Positions 1 to 9,249 are shown, counted from the first letter of the stretch. The stretch is 64,000 nt of DNA from JAOPZW01 sp963764585 (GCA_963764585.1 CAVXTB010000006.1:372001-436000), one strand, 5' to 3'. Translations and numbers: made by a program. The notes: a model not told the origin generated them from the letters alone.

Positions 1-1401
1 GACGTCGTGCGCGACGGCGTCGACGGCGCCCTCTTCCCGCGCGGCGACGCGACCGCGCTCGCCGAGACGCTGCGCGACCTCGCCGTCGATCCCGCCCGCC
101 GCACGGCCATGGCCGCCGCGGCCCGCGAGCACGCGCCGCGCTACGCCTGGCCGACCGTCGCCGGCGAGGTCCTCGCCGCCTACCGCGACGCGGCCGCGAT
201 GCCGCGCGCGGCCACGGCCCGCGAGCGCGCCGGCGTCTTCCTCGGCGCCGTGCCCGCCGACCTCGGGCCGCGCCGGCCCGCCGAGCGCCGCCTGCCGACC
301 CTCGACACCGCCAAGCGCGAGGGGCGCGATCGCCGCCGCGCGCTGGCCCGCAAGGCCGGCATCGGCCTGGCCGGGATCGCCGCCTCCCTGCTGGCGCTGG
401 AGGCGCTGCAGCGCATCGGGCTGGACAAGATCGGCGCGAGCCTGCTGCGCGCCACCCCGACGTGGGTCCTCGTCGGCCTCGGGCTGATGTGCGCCTCGAT
501 GGTCGTGCGCGGCGTCGCCTGGCACGCGATCCTGCGCGCCGCCCTGCCCGGCGCGCGGCTGCGGGCGTTCGACGCCCTGCAGGGCACCTTCATCGGCGTG
601 CTCATGTCCGCCACGCTGCCCGCGCGCCTCGGCGAGCCCTCGCGCGCGCTGATCGTCGCCCGCCGCACGGGGCGCCCACGCGACAACCTTCCCACCGTCG
701 TCGGGACGATCGTCTCGCAGGCGCTGCTCAACGTCGTGGCGCTGATCGGCCTGGGGATCGTCATGTTCTCGACGGTCGACCTCTTCAGCGAGCGCCAGCG
801 CGCGCTCGTCGCCTTCGCGATGGCGCCGGTGGCGATCCTCATCGCCGTCCTGTGCCTGCCCGCGCTGCTGCATGGCGGCCTGCCATCGCGCTCGCGCCGC
901 GTGCAGGCCGGGGTCGCGAAGGTCCGCGCCGCGCTCGCGCAGGTGCGCGCCGGGCTGCGGGTCTTCCGCGCCCCGCGCCTCGGCGTGGAGGCCACGGCGC
1001 TGCAGCTCCTCGCCTGGGTCATCCAGTGGCTGTCGTGCTACGTGCTGCTCGTCGCCCTCGGCCTCGACGACCGCGCCGGGATCGGCGCTGCCGCCGCAGT
1101 GCTGTTCGCAGTCAACGTGACCTCGGTCCTGCCGGTCACGCCGTCGAACCTCGGCGTCTTCCAGTTCGCGTGCGCGACGGTCCTGCACGGCGCCTACCAC
1201 GTCGGCTGGAACGACGCCCTGGCCTACGGGATCATCCTGCAGGCCGTCGAGATCGCCACCGCGGTCGTCATGGGCGCCCCCGCGCTCGTCAAGGAGGGCA
1301 TGAGTTGGCGCGACGTGCGCCTGCGCGCCCTGCACGCGAGCCCGGTGCAGCTCGACCCGCTGCCCGCGTCGCGGAACGCCGAGGCCACGGTCGAGGCGTA
1401 G
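1..1401 (+). CDS. Glycosyltransferase (GT-B C-terminus) fused to YbhN/LPG-synthase-like flippase domain, 5' truncated
   Basis: The frame is open from base 1, so the gene starts upstream of the window. The first about 65 visible residues (DGVDGALFPRGDATALAETL, then a helix) look like the C-terminal end of a GT4 glycosyltransferase, where the nucleotide-sugar donor binds. After a linker, residues about 118-430 form a polytopic membrane domain of some eight segments, typical of the UPF0104/YbhN family related to the lysylphosphatidylglycerol synthase transmembrane region. By family knowledge the protein may make a glycolipid or polysaccharide precursor and move or anchor it at the membrane. The fusion is read directly from one continuous frame; the substrate is unknown. 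Confidence 0.8.
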   Translation, partial: DVVRDGVDGALFPRGDATALAETLRDLAVDPARRTAMAAAAREHAPRYAWPTVAGEVLAAYRDAAAMPRAATARERAGVFLGAVPADLGPRRPAERRLPTLDTAKREGRDRRRALARKAGIGLAGIAASLLALEALQRIGLDKIGASLLRATPTWVLVGLGLMCASMVVRGVAWHAILRAALPGARLRAFDALQGTFIGVLMSATLPARLGEPSRALIVARRTGRPRDNLPTVVGTIVSQALLNVVALIGLGIVMFSTVDLFSERQRALVAFAMAPVAILIAVLCLPALLHGGLPSRSRRVQAGVAKVRAALAQVRAGLRVFRAPRLGVEATALQLLAWVIQWLSCYVLLVALGLDDRAGIGAAAAVLFAVNVTSVLPVTPSNLGVFQFACATVLHGAYHVGWNDALAYGIILQAVEIATAVVMGAPALVKEGMSWRDVRLRALHASPVQLDPLPASRNAEATVEA

Positions 1402-1433
1402 GGATCGGGTCGCGCGCGGCGAAGCCCTCGCCG

Positions 1434-1691
1434 GTGGCCGACGCCTGGGTCTACCTGCTGCGCTGCGCCGACGGCTCGCTCTACACGGGGTGGACGACCG
1501 ACCTCGACGCGCGCCTGCGCCGCCACGCCGCCGGGAAGGCGAGCTCGTACACCCGCAGCCGCCTGCCCGTCGAGCTGGCCCTCGCGATGCCGATGGCCGA
1601 CCGCAGCGAGGCCCGGCGCGAGGAGGCGCGGATCAAGGCGCTGGATCGCGCCGGGAAGCTCGCCCTGATCGCCGCAGCCGACATTCGGTAG
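1434..1691 (+). CDS. GIY-YIG domain protein (UPF0213/YhbQ-like)
   Basis: Eighty-five residues from a GTG start. The N-terminus WVYLLRCADGSLYTGWTTDL carries the two parts of the GIY-YIG fold (here VYLL and YTGW), followed by the conserved R-x-x-x-H helix (ARLRRHAAG) and a C-terminal glutamate in the helix EARREEARIKAL. Length and layout fit the stand-alone UPF0213/YhbQ group of small nuclease-like proteins, whose cellular role is not settled. It starts 32 bp after the upstream membrane protein and may be cotranscribed with it. GTG 1434 was chosen because the conserved domain begins three codons later. Confidence 0.85.
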   Translation: MADAWVYLLRCADGSLYTGWTTDLDARLRRHAAGKASSYTRSRLPVELALAMPMADRSEARREEARIKALDRAGKLALIAAADIR

Positions 1692-1743
1692 GTATCCGGC
1701 TTCCGAAGACGGTCGGCCGATGGTGGTAGCGTAGAACCACCCG

Positions 1744-3630
1744 ATGGCAACGACGGAGTTCCCTGCGGTCGAGGAGGCCGCACCGGCCAGGAATGGCGGG
1801 GTGAAGGTCGAGCGACGCGAACGCGTCATCGTCCGCTTCGCGGGCGACTCGGGCGATGGCATGCAGCTCGCGGGCGGCCGCTTCACCGACGCCACCGCGG
1901 TCTTCGGCAACGACCTCGCCACGCTGCCGAGCTTCCCGGCCGAGATCCGCGCCCCCGCCGGCAGCCTCGCGGGCGTCTCGAGCTTCCAGATCCACTTCGC
2001 GGCGCGCGACATCGCGACGCCGGGCGACTCGCCCAACGTCCTCGTGGCCATGAACCCGGCGGCGCTCAAGGCCAACCTCGGCCAGCTCGAGCGTGGCGCG
2101 ACGATCATCGTCAACGAGGACGCGTTCTCGACGCGCAACCTGCAGAAGGCGGGCTACGACGAGAGCCCGCTCGACGGCGACTCGCTCGATGCCTTCCAGG
2201 TCAAGCGCGTGCCGATGACCACGCTCGTGACGCGCGCGATCGAGGGCCTCGAGGGCGCGACCTCGCGCGACGCCCAGCGCGCGCGCAACCTGTTCGCCCT
2301 CGGCGTCGTCTCCTGGCTCTACGAGCGGCCCACCGACGTCACCGAGCGCTGGATCGAGAAGAAGTTCGCCAAGCAGCCGCACGTCTGCGAGGTCAACATC
2401 GCCGCCTTCCGCGCGGGCTGGAACTTCGGCGAGACCTCCGAGCTCATCGACGTGCGCTACGAGGTCGCGCCCGCGACCGACGTGCCGCCCGGCGTCTACC
2501 GCAACGTCAACGGCACGGCGACGACCGCGCTCGGGCTCGTCGCGGCCAGCGTGCGCAGCGGCCTGCCGCTCGTCCTCGCCGCCTATCCGATCACGCCGGC
2601 TTCCGACCTGCTGCACGACCTGTCGACGCGCCGGTCCGCCGGCGTGCGCACGATCCAGGCTGAGGACGAGATCGCCGCGGCGGGCATCGCGCTGGGCTCG
2701 GCGTTCGGCGGCGCGCTCGGCGTCACCGCCACGAGCGGGCCCGGCCTCGACCTCAAGACCGAGACGATCGGGCTGGCTGTCGCGCTCGAACTGCCCCTCG
2801 TGATCGTCGACGTCCAGCGCGCCGGGCCGTCGACCGGCATGCCGACGAAGACCGAGCAGTCCGACCTGCTCGCCGCGCTCTACGGCCGCCACGGCGAGTC
2901 GCCGGTGCCGGTGATCGCCGCCTCGACGCCGGGGCAGTGCTTCGACGCCGCCTACGAGGCGGTTCGCATCGCCGTGCGCTACCGCACGCCGGTGATCCTG
3001 CTGACCGACCTCTTCCTGGCCAACAGCTCGGAGCCGTGGCGGATCCCGGAGGCGTCGTCGCTGCCGCCGATCGATCCGGCCTTCGCCCCCGAGCCCAGCA
3101 ACGGCGCGCCGTTCATGCCCTACGCGCGCAACGCCGACGGCGCGCGGCCCTGGGCGATCCCCGGCACGCCCGGGCTGGCCCACCGGATCGGCGGCCTGGA
3201 GAAGCAGGACGCCACCGGCGAGATCAGCTACGACCCCGACAACCACGCGCGCATGACGCAGCTGCGCGAGGCGAAGGTCGCCGGCATCGAGGTGCCCGAC
3301 GTCGTCGTCGACCACGAGGACGGCGCCGAGCTGCTCGTCATCGGCTGGGGCTCGAGCGCGGGCGCGCTGCGCGCCGGCGTCCGCCGCGTGCGCAACGGCG
3401 GGCGCAAGGTCGCGCGCGCCCACCTGCACCACCTCAACCCGCTGCCGGCCAACCTCGGCGACGTCCTGCGCGCCTATCCCAAGGTGCTGCTGCCCGAGAT
3501 GAACAGCGGCCAGCTCGCGCGCGTCCTGCGCGCCGAGTACCTCGTCGACGTACACAGCTACACGCGCGTCGAGGGCCGTCCGCTGCTGGCGGGCGAGATC
3601 GAGCGGGCGATCCTGGAGCTGCTGCCGTGA
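1744..3630 (+). CDS. korA: 2-oxoacid:ferredoxin oxidoreductase subunit alpha (gamma-alpha fusion)
   Basis: 628 residues. An N-terminal gamma domain (about 22-200, with the FAGDSGDGMQLAGG glycine-rich start) is fused to the alpha pyrimidine-binding domain, which has the YPITPAS motif near residue 281 and the TSGPGLDLKTE segment further on, then the transketolase C-terminal-like domain. This is the architecture of actinobacterial KorA, which with KorB oxidatively decarboxylates 2-oxoglutarate with CoA and reduces ferredoxin. Preference for 2-oxoglutarate over other 2-oxoacids is inferred from family resemblance. The stop codon overlaps the korB start (GTGA), so the two subunits are probably translationally coupled. 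Confidence 0.93.
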   Translation: MATTEFPAVEEAAPARNGGVKVERRERVIVRFAGDSGDGMQLAGGRFTDATAVFGNDLATLPSFPAEIRAPAGSLAGVSSFQIHFAARDIATPGDSPNVLVAMNPAALKANLGQLERGATIIVNEDAFSTRNLQKAGYDESPLDGDSLDAFQVKRVPMTTLVTRAIEGLEGATSRDAQRARNLFALGVVSWLYERPTDVTERWIEKKFAKQPHVCEVNIAAFRAGWNFGETSELIDVRYEVAPATDVPPGVYRNVNGTATTALGLVAASVRSGLPLVLAAYPITPASDLLHDLSTRRSAGVRTIQAEDEIAAAGIALGSAFGGALGVTATSGPGLDLKTETIGLAVALELPLVIVDVQRAGPSTGMPTKTEQSDLLAALYGRHGESPVPVIAASTPGQCFDAAYEAVRIAVRYRTPVILLTDLFLANSSEPWRIPEASSLPPIDPAFAPEPSNGAPFMPYARNADGARPWAIPGTPGLAHRIGGLEKQDATGEISYDPDNHARMTQLREAKVAGIEVPDVVVDHEDGAELLVIGWGSSAGALRAGVRRVRNGGRKVARAHLHHLNPLPANLGDVLRAYPKVLLPEMNSGQLARVLRAEYLVDVHSYTRVEGRPLLAGEIERAILELLP

Positions 3631-4652
3631 GCACCGCGCCGCTGCAGCTGACCAAGGCCGACTTCCAGTCCGACCAGGAGACGCGCTGGTGCCCGGGCTG
3701 CGGCGACTACTCGGTGCTCGCGTCCATGCAGGGCTTCATGCCCGAGCTCGGCATCGCGCCCGAGAAGATCGTCTTCGTCACCGGCATCGGCTGCGCGGGG
3801 CGCTTCGCCTACTACATGAACACGTACGGGATGCACGCCATCCACGGGCGCGCGCCGACGATCGCGACCGGCCTGGCCGCCGCGCGCGACGACCTGTCGG
3901 TCTGGATCGTCTCCGGCGACGGCGACGCGCTGTCGATCGGCGCCAACCACCTCGTGCACGCGCTGCGCCGCAACATCCCGGTCAAGATCCTGCTCTTCAA
4001 CAACCGCATCTACGGGCTGACGAAGGGCCAGGCGTCGCCGACCAGCGAGGTCGGCAAGGTCACGAAGTCGACTCCCACCGGTTCGATCGACCCGCCGCTC
4101 GACGCGCTGTCGCTGGCGCTCGGCGCCGGCGCGACGTTCGTCGCGCGCGCGGTCGACCGCGACAAGCAGGGCCTGCTCGAGGTCCTGCGCGCCGCCGCCG
4201 AGCACCGCGGCGCGGCGTTCGTCGAGGTGCTGCAGGACTGCCCGGTGTTCAACGACGGCGCCTTCGACCATCTCACCGACCGCGAGCAGGCCGACGCCAA
4301 CCGCATCCCGCTCGTCGACGGCGAGACGATCCGCTTCGGCATGGATCGCCAGCTCGGCGTCGTGCGCGACGACGACGGGACGCTGGCCATCGCGCCGGTC
4401 GCCCGCGTCGGCGCCGACCGCCTGATCGTCCACGACGTCGCCTGCGAGGACCCCTCGCAGGCCTTCGCGCTGGCGCGCCTCGGGGTCCTCGGCGCGGGCC
4501 CGCTGCCGCTCGGCATCTTCCGCGCGGTCGACGCCCCGCCGTGGGGCGAGGGCCTGGTGGCCGAGCTGCGCGAGGCCCGCGAGCAGCTCGACGACTCAGA
4601 CCTCGACGCGCTGCTGCACGCCGGCGACACCTGGACGATCGGCGCGGCCTAG
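3627..4652 (+). CDS. korB: 2-oxoacid:ferredoxin oxidoreductase subunit beta
   Basis: 341 residues from a GTG that overlaps the korA stop by four bases. It contains the thiamine-diphosphate/Mg segment GDGDALSIGANH (about residues 96-107) and the following N-N-x-x-Y-G-L-T-K-G-Q stretch. Cysteines in WCPGCGDY (about 22 and 25), GIGCAGR (about 56) and QDCPVF (about 204) match the four ligands of the single [4Fe-4S] cluster of this subunit type. Cytoplasmic partner of KorA. Its TAG stop lies in the palindrome CTAG, whose other strand is the stop of the convergent regulator gene. Confidence 0.93.
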   Translation: MSTAPLQLTKADFQSDQETRWCPGCGDYSVLASMQGFMPELGIAPEKIVFVTGIGCAGRFAYYMNTYGMHAIHGRAPTIATGLAAARDDLSVWIVSGDGDALSIGANHLVHALRRNIPVKILLFNNRIYGLTKGQASPTSEVGKVTKSTPTGSIDPPLDALSLALGAGATFVARAVDRDKQGLLEVLRAAAEHRGAAFVEVLQDCPVFNDGAFDHLTDREQADANRIPLVDGETIRFGMDRQLGVVRDDDGTLAIAPVARVGADRLIVHDVACEDPSQAFALARLGVLGAGPLPLGIFRAVDAPPWGEGLVAELREAREQLDDSDLDALLHAGDTWTIGAA

Positions 4653-6757
4653 TCGCGCGCGGGTGCGGGGACCCGGTCCTCGACCGCCAGGAGCGCAAGC
4701 TCACCGGGGATGCCGGCGAGCACCTGGCTGCCGCGGTCTGAGAACTCGATGTCCGAGCCCGCCACGAGGTCCCGGACCGTCCGCGACACGAGCACCTCGC
4801 CCGGGGCGGCCGCGGCCGCGACCCGGGCCGCGACGTCGACGGCGATCCCGCTGATCGTGGTGCCGGACAGCTCCACCTCGCCGGTGTGCACGCCGGCGCG
4901 CAGCTCGAGCCCGAGCCGTTGGGCCGACTGGACGACGGCGCACGCGCAGCGGATCGCCCGTGCCGGCCCGTCGAAGACGGCCAGCATGGCGTCGGCGGCG
5001 GCGTCGACCTCGCGGCCCCGGTACCGCGCGAGCTCGGCGCCGACGAGATCGTCGAGGCGCCCGGCGAGATCGCGCCAGCCCGGCTCGCCGAGGTGGGCGG
5101 CCATGCCGGTCGCGTCGACGACGTCGACCGCGAGCAGCGTGGCGAGGACGCGGTCGTCGACGGACGGCGCGGGGGACGCGCCGCAGTCGGCGAGGAACGG
5201 CTCGACGACGTCGAGGATCTGGTCGGGGTCGACTGCCACGAAGTGGTCGGCTCCCGGCAGCTCGACGAAGCGCGCTCCCGGGATCCGCGCAGCGACGTAG
5301 CGCCCCTCCTCGACCTTGACGTCGAAGTCGGTTCCCCGGTGGAGGACGAGCGTGGGCACGCGGATCGAGTCCAGCAGGGCACGCACGTCGATGAGGGAGT
5401 TCATCTCCATGAGCGCGCGCACGGCGCCGGGGCTCGCCGCGGCGCGGGAGCGTTCGCCCCACCAGCGCGCCATGGCGGCATCGGCCGACGGGCACATGAT
5501 CTTCATGTCGGTCTCGAAGGCCCAATCGCGCGCGAGCCCCTCGATGTACGCGCTCCGAGCCTCGCGGGTGGGCGCCCACGGGTAGTCGGCGTCGGGGTCC
5601 AGCCGCTTGGCGTAGGAGCCGTACAGCACGAGCGCGCGCACGCGGTCGGGATAGGTCGCGGCGAAGAGGATCGACATGGGGCAGCCCTCGGAGTAGCCCA
5701 GCAGGACCGCGCGCTCGCTCCCCGCCGCATCCATCACCGCCCGCACGTCGTCCATCCGGGTCTCGAGGTCGGGCACCCCACCGGGCCGGTCGGAGAGGCC
5801 GGTGCCGCGCTTGTCGAACCGGATCAGGCGGGTGATCGACCCGAGGCGCTCGAGGAAGTGGGCGTGGCGCGGGTCGTCCCAGTCCTTCTCGAGGTGCGAG
5901 ATGAAGCCCGAGATGAGGACGAGGTCCACCGGGCCCTCGCCGCTGACCTGGTAGGCAACGCTGAGGTCACCGCTGCGCGCGTAGCGCACGGGCGGCCGGC
6001 GGCTGCCGGCGGCGGGCGGCTCCAGGAGTGGATCGCGGCGCAGGATGCGAAGCTGGAGCCGGCAGAGCTCTTGCGAGGGCTGGATCCCCACCTCGTCGGA
6101 GAGGACGCGCTGGTGCTCGCGGAAGGCGGCCAGCGCGTCGGCATGCCTGCCCGTGCGGTACAGCGCGACCATGAGCGCCGCGAGCAGGCGCTCGCGCATG
6201 GGATGGCGCGCGACGAGCGCTTCGAGCTCAGGGACGAGCTCGGCGTGGCGTCGCAGCTCGAGGTCGGCATCGACGCGCTCCTCCAGCGCCGCGAGGCGCA
6301 GCTCCTCGAGCCGAGCGCCTTCCAGCCGGGCGAACGGCTCGTGCTCGAACTCCACGAGCGCCGCGCCGCGCCAGAGAGCGAGCGCGTCGCGCAGCAGCCG
6401 CGCCGCGTCTGCGCCGCGTCCCCGCTGGAGGGCGAGCTCTGCTTCGGCGCGCAGCCGCTCGAAGCGGTAGAGGTCGACGCTCTCGGGCTCCACGTCGAGC
6501 CGGTAGCCCGCTCCGCGCGTCTGCAGGATCCCGTCGGGCAGCAGCTTGCGCAGGTGCGAGACGTAGACCTGGATCGCCTTGCGCGCGCTCGCCGGAGCAT
6601 CGTCACCCCACAGCTCGTCGACGATCCGGGTGGCCGGCACCGTGCGGCCCGGGTTGAGCAACAGCAGCGCGAGCAGCGCCTTCTGCTTGGTGGGGCCGAG
6701 CGCGACGACCTCGCCGTCGCCGGCCGCCTCCAGCGGGCCGAGGATCCGAAACTCCAT
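4649..6757 (-). CDS. SARP/BTAD regulator fused to alpha/beta hydrolase and class III nucleotide cyclase-like domain
   Basis: 702 residues from ATG (MEFRILGPLEA). Residues 1-95 are an OmpR-type winged helix and 96-247 a BTAD helical repeat domain: together a SARP/AfsR-type DNA-binding activator. About residues 258-515 are an alpha/beta hydrolase (YARSGDLSVAYQVSGEGP) with nucleophile elbow GYSEG near 352 and C-terminal GADHF histidine. About 535-695 resemble a class III adenylate/guanylate cyclase domain, with a possible first metal aspartate in AVDVVDAT, ADAM in place of the usual GDG and VAARV near the end. The same hydrolase-cyclase pairing is known in mycobacterial LipJ-type proteins; the added SARP domain makes an unusual triple fusion. 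Whether the cyclase is active is unclear. Confidence 0.88.
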   Translation of the reverse strand: MEFRILGPLEAAGDGEVVALGPTKQKALLALLLLNPGRTVPATRIVDELWGDDAPASARKAIQVYVSHLRKLLPDGILQTRGAGYRLDVEPESVDLYRFERLRAEAELALQRGRGADAARLLRDALALWRGAALVEFEHEPFARLEGARLEELRLAALEERVDADLELRRHAELVPELEALVARHPMRERLLAALMVALYRTGRHADALAAFREHQRVLSDEVGIQPSQELCRLQLRILRRDPLLEPPAAGSRRPPVRYARSGDLSVAYQVSGEGPVDLVLISGFISHLEKDWDDPRHAHFLERLGSITRLIRFDKRGTGLSDRPGGVPDLETRMDDVRAVMDAAGSERAVLLGYSEGCPMSILFAATYPDRVRALVLYGSYAKRLDPDADYPWAPTREARSAYIEGLARDWAFETDMKIMCPSADAAMARWWGERSRAAASPGAVRALMEMNSLIDVRALLDSIRVPTLVLHRGTDFDVKVEEGRYVAARIPGARFVELPGADHFVAVDPDQILDVVEPFLADCGASPAPSVDDRVLATLLAVDVVDATGMAAHLGEPGWRDLAGRLDDLVGAELARYRGREVDAAADAMLAVFDGPARAIRCACAVVQSAQRLGLELRAGVHTGEVELSGTTISGIAVDVAARVAAAAAPGEVLVSRTVRDLVAGSDIEFSDRGSQVLAGIPGELALLAVEDRVPAPARD

Positions 6758-6771
6758 CGTCTGGGTCGACT

Positions 6772-7881
6772 CTAGTCCGGCGGCGCCGCGAGCATCTCCT
6801 CGGTCGGCATCTCGTCGCCGGTCTGCACCGCGCCGGCGATGACCTCGGCGGCGCGCATCACGTCGACGGCGGTCGAGCGGACCTGGCCGATGATCTCGGT
6901 GAGCGCGAGGTCGGGCTCCTGCTCGAAGGTCTCGCGCGCCCGCGCCGCCGCGATGCGCGCGTGGTCGCGCGCCTCCGTCGAGCGCGCGGGGTCGTCGTAG
7001 GCGCCCGCCAGTGCCCACACCGCCTGTGCGAGCTCGCGCAGCGCGGCGACGAGCCCGTCGGGCGCGACGAGGCGGCTGCGCGTGTAGCGCAGCGCGTGCC
7101 GCGCCAGCACCTCGGCGTTGCGCACCGCGAACTCCACGTGCGGCAGCGTGTTCGCGTGTCGCTCGAGCACGCTGCGGGCCCCGCGGCGCGGCGGTGCGAA
7201 GCGCACCATCTCGCGCGCGGTGGCGACCGCTTCCTCGAGGGCCGCCAGATTGACGTCGATCCCGCGCGCGGTCCGCAGCGCGTCCTCGGCGCGCTCGGAG
7301 TCGGCCGCCTCGAGCGCGCTCGCCACGCGCTCGAGCGTCTCTCCGAGGTCGGCGAACACCGCCTGTGCCGCGCGCCCGACGATCAGGCCCGGGTCGGGCG
7401 GGAAGAAGACCGACGCGACGGCCATGGCGACGACGCCGCCGATGACCGCCTCGAGGAAGCGGTCGGGCGAGTAACCCGAGCTTGTGCGCTCGAGCGAGGC
7501 GAGCAGCAGCGCCGAGACCGCGGCCTCGCTCACCAGCAGCTCGCCGCCGCCGAGGATGACCGCCGCGCTCATCGCGATGACGATCATCAGCCCGATCTGC
7601 AGCGGGCCCGTGCCGATCGCGTGGATGATGAGGTCGGCGACGGTCAGGCCGACGACGACGCCGGCGACGAGCTCGGCCGCGCGGCGCCCGCGCTGGTGGT
7701 AGCTCGCGCCGATCGAGATGACCGCGGCGATCGACGCGAAGACCGGCTTGTTGTCGTCGAGGGGCAGCAGCAGCGCCAGGTAGTAGGCCGCCACCGCCGC
7801 CGCCGCGGTCTGCGCGATCGCCAGCAGTCGCGGCCTCAGCCGCCGCGCCGCCCAGCCGGGGGTGGAGAGCAGCCTGCGCAA
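6772..7881 (-). CDS. FUSC/aromatic acid exporter-like membrane protein
   Basis: 369 residues. About five hydrophobic segments occupy residues 20-160 (LAIAQTAAAAVAAYYLALLLP, then four more), followed by a long soluble helical region. This is the half-size FUSC/ArAE-type layout, a family linked to efflux of organic acids or small aromatic compounds; the substrate here cannot be told. The only suitable start is a TTG at 7881, 11 bp after the upstream gene's stop, which suggests an operon with the YbjQ-like gene. It ends 14 bp upstream of the SARP-fusion start on the same strand, so it may be cotranscribed with that gene. Confidence 0.8.
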   Translation of the reverse strand: MRRLLSTPGWAARRLRPRLLAIAQTAAAAVAAYYLALLLPLDDNKPVFASIAAVISIGASYHQRGRRAAELVAGVVVGLTVADLIIHAIGTGPLQIGLMIVIAMSAAVILGGGELLVSEAAVSALLLASLERTSSGYSPDRFLEAVIGGVVAMAVASVFFPPDPGLIVGRAAQAVFADLGETLERVASALEAADSERAEDALRTARGIDVNLAALEEAVATAREMVRFAPPRRGARSVLERHANTLPHVEFAVRNAEVLARHALRYTRSRLVAPDGLVAALRELAQAVWALAGAYDDPARSTEARDHARIAAARARETFEQEPDLALTEIIGQVRSTAVDVMRAAEVIAGAVQTGDEMPTEEMLAAPPD

Positions 7882-7892
7882 TCGCGTCGTGT

Positions 7893-8213
7893 CTACAGCT
7901 TGGTCGCGCGCACGGCCGTGCCGTAGGCGCAGATCTCCGTCCAGGTCGTGCCCAGCTCGGAGGTGTCGAAGCGGAACGCGATGACCGCGTTGGCGCCCTT
8001 GCCCTCGGCCTCCTCGACGAGCCGATCCTGGGCGTGGCGCCGGCCCTCGGCCAGCATCTTCGTCATGCCCTTCAGCTCGCCGCCGACGAGCGACTTCAGC
8101 GACGCGCCGATCTGCGAGCCGACGTTGCGCGAGCGCACGGTCAGGCCGAAGACCTCGCCCATGACCTCCTCGATCTGGTAGCCGGGCAGGTCGTTCATGG
8201 TGGAGATGATCAT
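7893..8213 (-). CDS. YbjQ/UPF0145 family protein
   Basis: 106 residues from ATG (MIISTMNDLPGYQIEEVMGE). It shows the family hallmarks: the N-terminal beta strand and LPGY, the GEVFGLTVRSRNV core, the central helix with GGELKGMTKMLAEGR, and C-terminal GANAVIAFRFDTS. UPF0145 proteins are small pentameric cytoplasmic proteins sometimes described as heavy-metal-binding; function is unproven. It lies 11 bp upstream of the FUSC-like membrane gene in the same direction. Confidence 0.85.
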   Translation of the reverse strand: MIISTMNDLPGYQIEEVMGEVFGLTVRSRNVGSQIGASLKSLVGGELKGMTKMLAEGRRHAQDRLVEEAEGKGANAVIAFRFDTSELGTTWTEICAYGTAVRATKL

Positions 8214-8259
8214 GGGGCCGAGGGTACGCCAGCGCTCGCCGACCTTCGAGCGCCCTGCG

Positions 8260-9249
8260 TCAGGAGTGCCCGAGGACCGCGTGCGGCCGGTACGGCGCTT
8301 CGAGGCGGGCGGCCTCGTCGTCGGTGAGCGCGACGTCGAGCGCCGCGACCGCGTCGTCGACGTGGCGCTCCTTGGTCGCACCGACGATCGTCGCGGTCAC
8401 CGCGGGCCGGCTCAGCAGCCAGGCCAGCGCGACCTGCGCCGGCGCGACGCCGCGCTCGCCCGCGACCGCGCGCACCGCGTCGACGACGTCGTAGTCGCCG
8501 TCGTCGTAGTGCAGGTCGGCGACCGGGTCGCTCCCGCCCCGTGCGGTGGGCCGCTCGCCGCCCCGCTCGCGGTTGCCCGCGAGCAGGCCGCGCGCCAGCG
8601 GGCTGTAGGCGAGCACGCCGACGCCCTGGTCGAGGCAGAGCGGGATCATCTCGCGCTCCTCCTCGCGGTAGACGAGGTTGTAGTGGTTCTGCATCGACGC
8701 GAATCGCGTCCAGCCCGCCGACCGGGCCGTGTACTGCGCCTTGGCGAACTGCCACGCGTACATCGCCGAGGCGCCGATGTAGCGCGCCTTGCCGGCGCGC
8801 ACCACGTCGTCGAGCGCGGCCATCGTCTCCTCGATCGGCGTCTCGTCGTCCCAGCGGTGCACCTGGTAGAGGTCGACGTGGTCGGTGCCGAGGCGCTTCA
8901 GCGACGCGTCGATGCTCGCCATGACGTGCTTGCGCGACAGCCCGCGGTCGTTCGAGCCGGGGCCTGTGGGGTAGTAGACCTTCGTCGCGAGGACGTAGTC
9001 GTCGCGACGCCCGAACAGCCGGCCCAGCAGGCGCCCGGTGATCTCCTCGCTCCTGCCGTCGGAGTACATGTCGGCCGTGTCGAAGAACGTCACGCCCGCC
9101 TGCGCCGCGCGGCGCACGATCGGCTCGGCGGCCTCCTCCTCGAGGAACCACGCGCGCGATGCGGGATCGCCGTAGCTCATCATCCCCAGGCAGATCCGGG
9201 ACGTCTTCAGGCCCGACGTGCCCAGGCGCGCGTGCTCCACGGTCCGCAT
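8260..9249 (-). CDS. Aldo/keto reductase
   Basis: 329 residues, NADPH-dependent TIM-barrel oxidoreductase. The catalytic tetrad is visible as D57 and Y62 (FFDTADMYSDG), K90 (LATKVYY) and H131 (LYQVHRWD). The C-terminal cofactor region VGATKERHVDDAVAALD fits the AKR class close to E. coli YajO/YdbC-like and fungal aryl-alcohol reductase relatives. Start ATG 9249 was chosen because the conserved LGTSGLKTSRICLG begins at residue 9. It stands alone between the YbjQ gene and metH on the same strand; substrate unknown. Confidence 0.9.
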   Translation of the reverse strand: MRTVEHARLGTSGLKTSRICLGMMSYGDPASRAWFLEEEAAEPIVRRAAQAGVTFFDTADMYSDGRSEEITGRLLGRLFGRRDDYVLATKVYYPTGPGSNDRGLSRKHVMASIDASLKRLGTDHVDLYQVHRWDDETPIEETMAALDDVVRAGKARYIGASAMYAWQFAKAQYTARSAGWTRFASMQNHYNLVYREEEREMIPLCLDQGVGVLAYSPLARGLLAGNRERGGERPTARGGSDPVADLHYDDGDYDVVDAVRAVAGERGVAPAQVALAWLLSRPAVTATIVGATKERHVDDAVAALDVALTDDEAARLEAPYRPHAVLGHS

